A DNA stretch of 64,000 bases from Ochotona curzoniae (Eukaryota > Chordata > Mammalia > Lagomorpha > Ochotonidae). Under the pieces are notes generated by a model. The model searched no databases and was not told the origin of the DNA. It saw only the letters and a program-made list of their open reading frames with translations. Below, piece after piece: positions 53,083-63,884 of the stretch (the first letter of the stretch is position 1; the number at the start of each line of letters is the position of its first letter). Both the position numbers and the translations under genes were made by a program. The stretch is from NCBI RefSeq assembly GCF_017591425.1, contig NW_024466599.1, positions 27,318,001 through 27,382,000 on the forward strand, given 5' to 3'.

Positions 53083-53408
53083 TTGGGCCTGATATGATGA
53101 CTCGATCGGCTAATCCTCTCCTTGCAAGCCTGGGATCCCATACGGGTGCTGATCTGTATCCCAGCTGCTCCACTTCCCATCCAGTTCCCTGCCTGTGGCC
53201 TGGTAAAGCAGTGGAGAACGGCCCAAAGTCTTGGGACCCTGCACCCGCATGGGAGACTTGGAAGAAGCACCTGGCTGCTGGCTTCAGATCAGTTCAGCTC
53301 TGGCTGTTGAGGCCTCTCTGGGAGTAAAATAGTGGATGTAAGATCTTTTTCATTTTCTCTCTGTAAATCTGATTTTCCAATAAAAAAAACTTGAAAAAAA
53401 CAAAAAAA
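53083..53408 (+). mobile_element. C-repeat SINE
   Basis: GGGCCTGATATGATGACTCG start, GATCCCATACGGGTGC core, CCAATAAAAAAAACTTG tail. Confidence 0.9.
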
Positions 53409-53597
53409 CTTGACCTCACAAGCCAGTCGCTAGAAATTAAAACAAATGATACTAACAAGTCCTGGAGAGGGGACAATCAGTATGTACTGCTTCCTACAAA
53501 AACTTACATGGCAGGCAAAGAAGCACCAAGTATGGTTCCCTACAAACTGCCTGTGATTGAAACAAACTTAATTTAAGATGTCAAAACAGTCACTTAT

Positions 53598-53932
53598 AGG
53601 GCCTGGCACTGTGGCCTGGTGGCTAAAGTTCTCACCTTGAATGGGCCGGGATCCCATACGGGCACAGGTTCTAATTCTAGTGGCCCTGCTTCCATTCCAG
53701 CTCCCTGCCTGTGGCCTGGGAAGGCAGCCGAGGTCAGCCCAAGGCTTTGGAACCCTGCACCCATGTGGGAGACCCGGAGGAGTCCCCTGGCTTCTGGCTT
53801 CAGATTGGCTTAGCTCCAGCTGTTGCGACTGCTTGGGGAATGAATCAATGGATGGAAGATCTTCCTCTCTGCCTCTTCTCCTCTCTGTATATCTGCCCTT
53901 CCAACAAAAATAAGTAAATCTTAAAAAAAAAA
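53598..53932 (+). mobile_element. C-repeat SINE, full length
   Basis: AGGGCCTGGCACTGTGGCC start, GATCCCATACGGGCAC core, AAATAAGTAAATC tail with poly(A). Confidence 0.93.
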
Positions 53933-54705
53933 TTTCACTGCAAGATTTCTAGAGTCAGTATGAAGTTGAGACAAGGTGGAGCAAGTACTTGAGCCACCAG
54001 AAGGAGTTCCTGTTATCTCAAGACACACAAGGTTTGAGTTTTCTCGCTCTGAAGATAAACAGATTCCCTGTGTGTACCTGGGTCACGCTGACTGGGAAGG
54101 CCCAGGCTGATGAACATCAATGTGCAGCTCATTAAACATTCATTGTAATACATTAGCTTGCTAAATGACAGAGGAAACGTAAGATCAAATGGGCAGCAGC
54201 TGGAATTTGGGGACTCCAGCCACTTTCCAGAAACCCATGAGTATTTCTTCCCCTTTATTAGAATGTACACCTCTCCATTAAGCAATCCATATAATTTTAA
54301 ACAGAGATCAAAGACAGGCCATTCCCCTCCTAGTGATCCTCTGTTCTGATTGCACAATGTGTGATTTTGTTTTCTTGATAAAATGGTTGCTGCTTTCTAT
54401 TTGCTATTCTCCAAATTGCTTCTGAATCCTCTGATGAGGAAAAGGCAAGGACTTGGATATCAGACATTTGCCCAAATGACAATAGAAAGAAGAGATGACT
54501 CTGAAAAGAGAATGTCATTGAAAACACAAGCTGAAGAACAGTGAGAACATCAGTGGGTATATCAAAGGAAGAGGAGAAATAGAGGAGAAACAGAAATAAT
54601 GGCCAAAAAAAAAAAATCCAAACTGTTGAAAAATAATAATACAAATTTAGGAAGCTCAATAGACTATGACTGATGTGAGCAAGGCAGGGAATCAAAAAGA
54701 CAACA
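53933..54705. other. Intron 1 stretch, nothing recognised
   Basis: Frames on both strands (54013-54357, 54330-54695) overlap and lack domains. Confidence 0.35.
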
Positions 54706-54800
54706 GGGGGCCCAGTATGACAGCCTGGTATCTACATCTTCACCTTGCAGGTGCTGGGATCCCATATGGGCACTGGTTTGTGTCCTAGCTGTTCCACTTT
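54706..54800 (+). mobile_element. C-repeat SINE 5' part, arm of an inverted pair
   Basis: GGGGCCCAGTATGACAGCC to GCTGTTCCACTTTCC, then the orientation flips. Confidence 0.85.
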
Positions 54801-55018
54801 CCAGTTGAGCTGATCTGGAGTCAGGAACCAGGAGCTTCTGCAGGTCTCCTATGTGGGTACAGGGTCCCAAGGCTTTGGGTCATCCTTGACTGCTTTCCCA
54901 GGCCACAAGTAGGGAGCTCGGTGGGAAGTAGAGCAGCCAGGAATATGAACTGGCACCTATATGGGATCCTGGCACTTGAAAGGTGAAGGTTTGGCCATTG
55001 AGCCATCATGCCGGGTCT
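54801..55018 (-). mobile_element. C-repeat SINE 5' two-thirds, inverted against the previous arm
   Basis: GAACCAGGAGCTTCTGC, GCTTTCCCAGGCCACAAG, reverse core at 54960, ending ATCATGCCGGGTC. Neither arm has a 3' tail. Confidence 0.88.
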
Positions 55019-55039
55019 GAGAGTGCTTATTTAAAACAA

Positions 55040-55910
55040 ATGCTAATGGATCTAGAGAGACACAGGCTCCAAGACAATAATAATAGAGAACTTTGACATT
55101 CCATTTTCATCAGTGGACAGGGACGGATCAACTAGACCAAAAAAAAAAAAAAAAAAAAGGGAATGAACAAAGAAGCAAGAGAGTTAGTCTACACTACAGA
55201 CCAAATGGACCTAAGTGATATCTACATTTCACCACTTAGCTGTAAAACTCATTCATTTTGTCAAAGACAGACTGTATGCTAAGTCATAAAGCAAGTTTCA
55301 ATCAATTAAAAAAATTCAAGTCAGACCATGCATTTTTTTCTGATGACAATGGAATGAGCCTGGAAATTAATAACTGAAAATATGCAAACACATGGAGACT
55401 GAAAAACATGCTCCTGAATAAACAGTGAGTCATAGAAAACTCAGAGAAAGGGAAAAAAACATCCTAGAAACAAATCTCTCTCAAATATCTCTAAGCATTC
55501 CGCAACACTGTCCTCTAATTTTCTGTCTTGTCACACAGTGCAACATCAAAACTTATACATGTTAAGAGGAAAGTCTGAAATAATTAATCCTTATATCAAG
55601 AAAATGGGAAGGAATCACATAAACGATCTAACAGTACATTTTAAGGACCCAGAAAAACAAGAACAAACTAAACCTAAATTTAGTAGAAAGAAAAAAATAA
55701 CTGAAATTAGAGAAGAAATAAAATTAAAACAAAAATCCAAAAGTCAGTGAATTGAAGAGCTGGCTTCTGAAAAAATGGGACTGATAACACCATTGGCCCA
55801 ACTATCAAACAAGAAAGGTGGGAGAACACCCAAATAAATAAAATCAGAGGTGAAAAGGGAGATTTTACCATGGATACCACAGAAATCAAGACTCCTCAGG
55901 AGTTACTCCA
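55040..55910 (+). mobile_element. LINE-1 ORF2 middle section, decayed
   Basis: Plus-strand L1 ORF2 order: AACACATGGAGACTGAAAAA, then INPYIKKMGRN, EKQEQTKPKFSRKKKITEI, then CCCAACTATCAAACAAG. Many stops; a 20-bp poly(A) sits near 55140. Confidence 0.75.
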
Positions 55911-56369
55911 AGCAACTACGTGCCCACGCTGATCAAGCTGGTTAAGTGGCAAAGCAGAGCAGGCAGAAGGCATCAGCCGTGGCCTTCTTGGGACTTCGTG
56001 GGGTCAGGCAGGAAAGAGCAGGGCAAACAGCCAAGGACCAGCCAGTTTGAAGATTTCCAGCAGGTTCTGGGGCTTTAGGGACTGTCTCTAGTTGCCTGGA
56101 TTTTTGTTGACTCGGGCAGGGGCAATGTTGAGTCCATGTGTGAGAGCTAGATGGAGTGGCTGGAGTTAGACTCTGGACTTGTCAGTTTACTCAGGAAAGG
56201 TGTGTTCACCATTGAGTTGTTAAGTTAAACTCTCGAATGTCAAATAGATTTACATAGATGTCAATATAAAAACCACAGTCAGTACCCCCGCCCAGTTTAG
56301 TCACTAAGTTTTCTCTGACTCCAGGTCCTCTCTAGACACAAGTACTCATAAAAACAACAACACACACAC

Positions 56370-58190
56370 ACACATACACACTCACAAAAATGTAGGGCCA
56401 GTGAAAGCTTAGGCAACCAAAACAATGGGACAATCCGAATTCTGTAAGACTGTTTATCCATTATTATCTTTTCTTTCTAGAACTGTGAACACGTGTATCA
56501 ATATATGAGAACCTCACCCTAAAAACCATCCAGCCCAGGCAATATCTGTGCTGAAAAAGATTCAGAAAAAAGCAAGATACTTTATTGGATTTAAAATATC
56601 TCTTCTTAGAAGAGGTGGAACAAGACAACCGCTGAGGAAGACAACCCTGGTGACACTCCCCATTTTGAACAGCTATTCATGGGCCAGCGCACAAGTTCCC
56701 TTCATAAAAGCTAAGGAAACAGAGGAGATCACAGACCTGGTATTGGCATAATCAACCAGGAAAGTTGCATTGAAGAAAGCAAGAAGCAAAGTGTTGCTTA
56801 TATTGACCACTCCTTAGTTCCAAGAAATATAGCTGGGGGGCGGGGAGACTCAGTCCAGTCTTTGGACTTGAAGCTTTGTGTCAGGCTCATGTAATAAAAT
56901 TCAGAGCTGTACAAGGATCTACAGATCTTCACAGCCAGACAGCCACCTGTTCCCCAGTCTTCAGCAGACAGCAGAGCAAGATGCCAGCTACTGTGGAGTA
57001 GAGCAGAAGGAGCTTAGGACCTTGCTCGGGGCCTCAGCAGGGTTACTGTCATGAGACTGACAGGCCCAGGGGCCTCTATTCACTGCTGGAGCTTGTGGAC
57101 AGAGTCTCCAGACTCACCATTCACCACGATGTGAAGGACTTGTGCCAGTGTACATCACCTCTGGCCTCGTTTGCACCAGACATCACGGGGCCTGATGACT
57201 GTGAGACCTAGGTGTGACCCATTTTAATGCTAGTCTGGGGTCAAGGAACAGTGAACCTTGGGTAGCCAGCAGGGAATCACAGAACTATGTCCTGGGACTG
57301 AGCATTGAGCAACACTAGGCAGATTCTAAGTCTCATCCCTAGGCCAGAGCCCGTGGACGCAGTCTCTATATTTGGTTGCAGATGGCAGAGGTCTGCATCT
57401 TGGTGGGACAGAATGGTTTTAGATCATCTCATGTGAGCCCTGCCTGCACTCACAGCGCTGCTCAGGGCCTGGTGACCATGAGACCTACCTAGAACCTACC
57501 CAAGCACTTGGGGCAGCTGCCTCTACCAACCCTTGTCGACCCCCCAGCAAGACAGCAAGAAACTACAAGGCTGTTTTGGCACTTGGGGCCACATTGTAAA
57601 AACCCAACCCTGTGCAGATTCTAAAGGCTCCTGCTCCCAGGCCTGTGCCTGCAAATGGAGTCTCGGACTAGCTCTGGCTTCCAGCAGAATCCCTTGACTC
57701 CAGTCCATCAGTCTATGATCCCATCTAAGATGACCAGTGCATGGTGGGAGTGGCCTGGGCATCCACCTCAGGCTTCAGTTCTGACCTAATGCCAGCCCTT
57801 TCCTTTCTGAAATGCTCCTCTTGCTCATTCCGAGCAACACACCAACTGTGGACTTGGGACAAATCTGAGTTTGGGGAGTATGTGGCACTGAAGCTATAAG
57901 AATACACCAAGAGAAGATTTGTGGAAAGCCTCAGCTTAGGGTGCCATCTAGCTGAAATAACAGAAATGCCCACAGACTCAGAGAAATACAGCTTGGAAGG
58001 TCTGGAAGGAAGCTACACTTTAGTGAACAAACAACATTGTACATACAACAACAGAACTCAGGAACTTCTAGAAAAAAAAACATGATCTCACCTAATAAAC
58101 CAAACCAGGTGCTAGAAAACAATTTGCAGTTTGTAGGAACTGCAAATCCCACATGCTCAGATGAAGACTTCCAAATAGCTATGCTGGAAT
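56370..58190 (+). mobile_element. Old LINE-1/HAL1-like 5' region, low confidence
   Basis: GGAAACAGAGGAGATCACAG, GAAAGTTGCATTGAAGAAAG and, at 58100-58180, TGAAGACTTCCAAATAGCTA-type ORF1 sequence resemble ancient L1/HAL1 5' parts. Interrupted by a C-repeat at 58193. Assignment is from memory of consensus wording. Confidence 0.4.
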
Positions 58191-58192
58191 GG

Positions 58193-58447
58193 GAACAGCA
58201 GCTCAGCTCGTTAAGTTACTGCTTGGGACACATGCCTCACAAACTGGAGTGCCAGTTCAAGTCCTGGCTAGTCTACTTCCAGTTAAGCTTCCTGTGAGGG
58301 TGCCTGGAAAGCAGCAGATGAAGGTGCAGACAGAATTCCTGATCCCTGCCTTCGGTCTGGCCCACCCCCAACTGTTGTGGCCATTTAGCAAATGGTCTCT
58401 CTCCCCTCCCTCCTGTTGCCTTGCCTTTCTAATAAATCTTCAAAACA
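58193..58447 (+). mobile_element. C-repeat SINE, old copy nested in LINE sequence
   Basis: AGCTCGTTAAGTTACTGC A-box region, CATTTAGCAAATGGTC, CTTTCTAATAAATC tail. Confidence 0.7.
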
Positions 58448-58579
58448 ACTGCTTTAAGGAAACTCAATGAACTTAAAGAGAACAGAGAAACAATTTAATA
58501 CTGTAAAAGAGATTTGATGGAGAGAAGTAATTGGTTAAGATATGAGGGAGTGTGGAACTGCATCTCTGTTGACACATAC

Positions 58580-59790
58580 CAGATGTGTGGCTGGTTGGGG
58601 AACTGAGTGGACACCCTAACTGGGTTGGGGTTCCCACCTGTGATTGGGAGAGCCAGAATGAGGGCAGTGGGTTGAGCTGGACATGGCTAGTCTCCCTTGG
58701 CACAGGTAAGGACTGGGTCTGGGGAGTGCCAGACTGGGCTAGGCTCCAGCATCCACTGGTACTTGTGAGAGATATGGTGGGTGTGGAATGCACTGGGCTA
58801 GGTCTTGGCTGACCCACTTGAGAGCTATCTCTGGACATGGACCAGGTACGGCTGGGCTGTAACACCCAACAGTAAGAACTGGACTGGGTGTGGGCTGGCT
58901 GGGCAAAGCCACTGTTCCTGCCAGAACAAGAGGTAGGCTAAGTCAACCTGCCACTGGGAGCAGACCTGGCAGAGGAACTTCTTTGTCAGAACACAGTCCC
59001 TGCAGATGAGTGCAAGAACCAAGGCAAGGAGCAGCCCAGACCAGGTCAGGTTATAGTACCTGCCAGCATTCCTGTGGGTTAGGTCTGGGGCTGATCTGAG
59101 AAAAAGGACAGGGTTCAGGCCAGGCCAGGCCAGGTTGGACCGTAAAAAAATCAACCAATCCACATTAGGGTTGGGACTTGGGACTGACTGAGCAGGCCTA
59201 GGCTGTAGCACCCATCAGCAGGAGCTGGAACTAGGGACAGGCTGGACTAAGTCATGCTGAAGTACTCACTGATGGATGCCAAGGCAAGGCAAGCCATGCC
59301 AGTCTGGGTGCAGTGGATGCTGGGTCTGTGAGCCTCAGGAGAAGGAGTTCGGTGGGGTCCAGGTCGATTAGTCAAAGTCCTTGGACTCACCTGTGTGGTG
59401 CGTGCCAAGTCCATGAGCCCTGGGACAGGGGTTCTGGTGGGGCCTGGGTTTCCTGGCCAGGGTCCTTGGACCTGCCTTCACAGTGGGTGCTGGGTCCTTG
59501 AGCCCTGGAAGCGGGGGAGGGGAGTTGGCCAGGGTCAGTCAGGTGACCCAGTACACCAATGGCACTGGGGAAAGCTCACTGGCTGCCCGGTGGCACACTT
59601 GTGGGGACTTGGTACGTGGACTCACAGGAGTCTGGGATGGCACATGTGGAGGCCTGATTTCTCACATAGAGGATTGGTGCTCTGACTGTGGAGTGCATGC
59701 ATCAGAATTGGGCCTTGCTAGTAGAAAAGATGGAGCAGTGGCTGGCTGGCACAGATGCACATGGAGGATATGGTAGCCCATTGGGGCCAG
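58580..59790. repeat. GC-rich, internally repetitive block
   Basis: Repeated GACTGGG/GGCTAGG/CAGCAGGAGCTGGA wording throughout; three monomers of about 85 bp can be laid out at about 59310-59530, anchored on GTGGGG at 59352 and 59437. Frames are open by composition only. L1 5' UTR monomers or a degenerate satellite are both possible. Confidence 0.45.
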
Positions 59791-59805
59791 CAAAAGACAT
59801 TTGAT

Positions 59806-60135
59806 ATGACCCAGCGGCGTGGCCTAGCAGCTAAAGTCCTCGCCTTGAACGCACCAGGATCCCGTATGGGCGCCGGTTCTAATCCTGGCAGCTCTACTTC
59901 CCATCCAGGTCTTTGCTTGTGGCTTGGGAAAGCAGTCGAGGATGGCCCAAAGCCTTGGGACCCTGCTTCCACGTGGGAGACCAGGAAGAGCTCCTGGCTC
60001 CCAGCTTTGGATCGGCACAGTACCGGCTGTTGCGGTCATTTGGGGAGTGAATCATCAGACGGAAGATCTTCCTCTCTGTCTCTCCTTCTCTCTGTATATC
60101 TGACTTAGCAATAAAAATAAATCTTAAAAAAAATT
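59806..60135 (+). mobile_element. C-repeat SINE, full length
   Basis: GACCCAGCGGCGTGGCC start, GATCCCGTATGGGCGCC core, AATAAAAATAAATC tail. Confidence 0.94.
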
Positions 60136-60354
60136 TAATCTCCATCACATAAAAAAAATCAAAGATGAAAAACAAGACATTATAATGGCTACTATGAACA
60201 ATTATAGGGCAAAAAATACCAGATAACCTACAACAGGCATATTCCTGAACACATATTTCTTAATAAGACTGACCCATGAAGAAATAACACAGACAAATAC
60301 CTCAATAAAGATGCAAACAAAACAAAACAAAACAAAAACAAAAAAACACCCAGC

Positions 60355-60680
60355 AACGGCTGGTACTATGGTGTAGCAAGTTAAGCTGCCACCTGTGGAA
60401 CTGGTTTGAGCCCTGGCTGCTCCCCTTCCAAGCCAGCTCCCTGCTAGTGTGCCTGAGAAAGTAGTGGTGCATGGCCTAACTTCTTAGGCTTCTGCAGCCA
60501 TCAGGGAAATCTGGAAGAAGCTCTTGGTTCCTGATTTCAGATTGACTCAACCCTAACCATTGCAGCCTCTTGGGGAATGAGTCAGTGGACAGAAGATCTT
60601 CTCTCTCTCTCCCTTTTTCTCTCTCACTTTTCCCCACTCTCTTTCTCTCTCTGTAACTCTGCCTTTCAAATAAATATTCT
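60355..60680 (+). mobile_element. C-repeat SINE, older subfamily, nested in L1
   Basis: AACGGCTGGTACTATGGTG start, AAGTTAAGCTGCC A-box, CT-rich expansion 60600-60655, CAAATAAATATTC tail. Confidence 0.85.
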
Positions 60681-61301
60681 TCAGAAGATTAATAACGAAT
60701 GGCAAGATTGACCTAGTAATCTCTAGTCAAAGAAAAACTGGGAGCAGATGGCTCCACTGCTAAATTCTACCATATATTTGAAGAATTAACAGCAGTTCTT
60801 AAATTATTCAAACAAAACAGAAATGAACTTTTCCAAACTCATTCTACAAGGTCAACACCACCTTGATACTCAAAACAGACAAGCAAACAACAACAAAAAA
60901 GAAAGCAACAGATTAGTTAGTATACCTGATGAATATAGATGCAAATAGTCCCAATAAAACACTAGGAGACTGAATCCAACAACACATTTAAGATTATTCA
61001 CATGATCAAGCAATACACATTCCAAGGATGCAAGAATGGCCCAATAAACACAAATCAATAAGCACAATACAACACGTCAACATAATAAAGACTAAAACTT
61101 TATTATCACTTCTATAGATGCAGAAAAGGCACTTGAGAAAACCCAACATCTTTTCATGATTAAAAAAAAAAACTTCTAAACAAACAAAGTATGAAAGGAT
61201 GTATTTGAATACAATAAAGTCTACCTACAACAAGCCAACAGCTAGGATTATTCTGATCAGGGAAAGGTTCAGGTGAATCTATCTGGAATAGGACAAGGAT
61301 G

Positions 61302-61945
61302 TGTGAGTGGAAGCCTCGGCTGTGGATCACGCATTCACGTAAGAAGTCCTGGAGAACTTGAACAGTTATGGTGAACTTATCCGTTTAATAATAACCAAGC
61401 ACAAGCTTAAACAGGGAGGGTCCAAGGAAGCATGCCTCAGAGTACAGGGAAGTAAAAATATTTCTACTAGATATAAGTATCTATTACTTATTCTAAACCT
61501 AGCCAATCAGTATAGCACTGTGTAGCCCACCACAACTTATGTAGCCCACTTACATCATGGAGTTGTTTATTACAAAACTATCAAAAGATTACCACTAGAT
61601 GGGTACTGGCAGGGGTAGCCAGGGGGAGGACGTGATCAAGCTACTAGAAATTCCCCAAATTACCAGAAAAGGCTGGAGGAGGGAAATACCTGGAGGGCTC
61701 CAGAATTTTTTTTTCCCAACTGTATGATTTCACAGAAGTCTCAAGGTGCTGTGGAGACAAAAGGGTCCAAGGCTTTTGCCAAAACAGAGTGGGTGGGGAG
61801 GTCTCGAGTCTCTAGACATGCATCAAAACCTTGCTCCTGCTGCCCATAGCATAGGCTAACTAAGCCAAGACCCATCCTGGCACTCACACAAGTCCTAATC
61901 CGGATAGGGAAGGTGACAGAGAGAAACGAAGGACTTGGCAAGGAG
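61302..61945. mobile_element. LTR-like insertion inside L1 ORF2
   Basis: The L1 sequence stops at GGACAAGGATGTG and resumes near GAACGTCAAATTGTG. The 640 bp between are not L1 and contain no coding frame of note; length and composition would suit a solo LTR, but I see no clear terminal TG...CA pair. Unnamed. Confidence 0.35.
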
Positions 61946-62317
61946 AACGTCAAATTGTGATTGTTTGCGGGCAACAAGATCTTACAGAAAATCCCAGGGA
62001 CTCCCCCCAGAAGCTAGCAGGAAAATCAACATATTCAGCAAAGTTGAAAGACACAGAGACAACACACAAAAATTAGTAGTATTGTTATATACCAATCACA
62101 TTATTTGAAAAACAAAACAAAGCAGTTCAATTTCCAATAGCTACAATAAACAAACATCTAGTAATAAGTTCAACCAGACAGGAAAGATCTGAACAACAAA
62201 AACTGTAAATCACTGACCAAAGACACCAAACAGGACATACAGAGTAGAAATTATTCCATGTTCACAGATGGGAAGAATCAACATTGATAAAATGTTTGGA
62301 CTTTACAAATCCAATCC

Positions 62318-62626
62318 TTGGCCCGCGCGATGGTGCAGTGGTTAAGGTCCTCGCCTTGCACGCCCAGGATCCCATATGGGCGCCGGTTCTAATCCCGCAG
62401 CCCCACTTCCCATCCAGCTCCCTGCCTGTGGCCTGGGAAAGCAAAGCTTTGGGACCCTGCACCCGTGTGGGAGACCCGGAAGAGGCTCCTGGCTTCGGAC
62501 CGGCATAGCATCTGCCGTTGGGCTCACTTGGGGAGTGAATCATCGGACGGAAGATCTTCCTCTCTGTCTCTCCTCTCTGTATATCCGCCTTTCCAATAAA
62601 AATAAAAATAAATCTTTAAAAAAAAA
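62318..62626 (+). mobile_element. C-repeat SINE, young, TSD, nested in L1
   Basis: TGGCCCGCGCGATGGTGC start, short internal deletion (CTGGGAAAGC joins AAAGCTTTGG). Exact 13-bp duplication ACAAATCCAATCC at 62305-62317 and 62627-62639. Confidence 0.97.
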
Positions 62627-63556
62627 ACAAATCCAATCCCTAACAAAAATGCCAGTAACGTTTTTCACAGACCTAGATAAACATCACTAAAATTCAACTG
62701 GATCTGGAACAGACCGAGCGATCTTGGAAGACAGTACGCTACCCAAGTTTAAAATACATTAGAAAGACACAGTATCAGCATGGTGTTGGCATAAAAAACT
62801 GACACACAGATCACCAGCAAAGAAGAGAATCTAAAAGGAAACCTATGCATCCAAAGTCAAACTTAAGAAGGGGCTAAGGGCACTGTAAAAGGCCAATCTT
62901 TCCAATACATACAGCTGGTAACACCGAATATCCACGTGCAGAAGAAACAAAAAAATGCTTTCCAACCCAGAAAATGTTACTTCTAGAACTTGTTCTGAAA
63001 TTTGAATTTTGCTGGCTATGGTAGCATCTCTCCAGGCCTTTTGCAAGGAATAAGGAAGCGGGTGGTATAATCCTCATGGCTGATCTCAACATTTATTCCA
63101 ACTAGTCTGGCAGGAGTCCAATCATCCTTCCACCTGGAAGCAGGCTGAGTCGGCCTCGGAAAGTATCCTTTGTTTCAAGAACAGCGTCGCAGATGTGGGC
63201 ACAGAAAACACACACGCCCTCCTCGCAGGCCTGACTGACCGCAGGTGTCCAGCGCTACCTGGACACCCGGTCCTCGCTGATCTCCAAGAAGTTGCCCCGC
63301 CCTCAACCCCAAGGAACTCATCAGCGGGGCATGGAGACGGAGCCCCTGCAAGCTTGCATTCTGTTCACCTGCCTCTGGCCTGACAGCGCACAACCTCACC
63401 CGCAGACCTTCCCCTGCGTGGGCTCGGGCCGGGCCAGCCAGCGGGTCCCCTGCGCAGGGACGCCCCTCAGCTCCCCAGCTCTCCACTGAACAGGCAGGCA
63501 ACGCTGACCACCAGGGCACACGGACACACCCCCGTGCTCGGACGGGGAAGCCCTAC

Positions 63557-63700
63557 CTGGCTCGCGGCGTCGCTTCCTAGGGCAGCGGTCCGCAGGAGAC
63601 GCCCAGGGGTCCGGTGTCCCGCCTGGGCCCCACCACCCTCCCGGAACTCGCTCGCAGCGGTTCCGCGGCGTTCCAGTAGTAGTCGCAGCGGCACAACCCA
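63557..63700 (-). other. DHX57: Probable non-coding exon 1 of DHX57 (5' UTR)
   Basis: The first coding exon begins only five bases before the ATG, at an AG acceptor, so a separate 5' leader exon is required. A good minus-strand donor, CCAG|GTAGGG, lies at 63555-63557 inside the CpG-rich right end. The upper limit (transcription start) is not visible and is set loosely just below the inverted CCAAT box at 63712. The exon boundary at 63557 is moderately supported; the start is a guess. Confidence 0.5.
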
Positions 63701-63789
63701 GGAGCCTTCTGATTGGCTAAGCCTCACGTTTCCACTTCCGGAGGAGAGGTTGCCTGGTTGCCTAGCTACCGAATCGCGCACGCTTGGGA

Positions 63790-63884
63790 CCGGGTGAGAA
63801 GCTTCCTTCCCTTCAAAGCTGCAAAGCTGGCGGAGCAGGGGGAGTCGCAGAGTCTGGACAATCTTTCCAATACGTCTCCGGCCA
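63790..63884 (+). other. Possible first exon of the divergent neighbour (MORN2 by synteny)
   Basis: Plus-strand donors lie at GGCCA|GTGAGT (63885) and CCGG|GTGAGA (63794). In other mammals MORN2 starts head-to-head with DHX57. No MORN-repeat coding sequence is visible before the window ends, so this rests on position, promoter motifs and donor sites only. The exon limits are uncertain. Confidence 0.35.

Larger units (their letters stand above)
60140..62870 (+). mobile_element. LINE-1 ORF2 reverse-transcriptase to 3' part, decayed and nested
   Basis: L1 ORF2 order on the plus strand: GGCAAGATTGACCTAGTAAT, GAACTTTTCCAAACTCATTC, GCAAATAGTCCCAATAAAAC, GGATGCAAGAATGG, later GAAAATCCCAGGGACTCC and TATCAGCATGGTGTTGGCA. 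Broken by C-repeats at 60355 and 62318 and an LTR-like insert near 61300-61945. No complete protein remains. Confidence 0.8.

Noticed and set aside
58473..59776. Several long frames on both strands (e.g. 58473-58865, 58825-59211, 59483-59776)
   Set aside because: Low-complexity G/W/P-rich translations of a repetitive GC-rich block, with no conserved motif.
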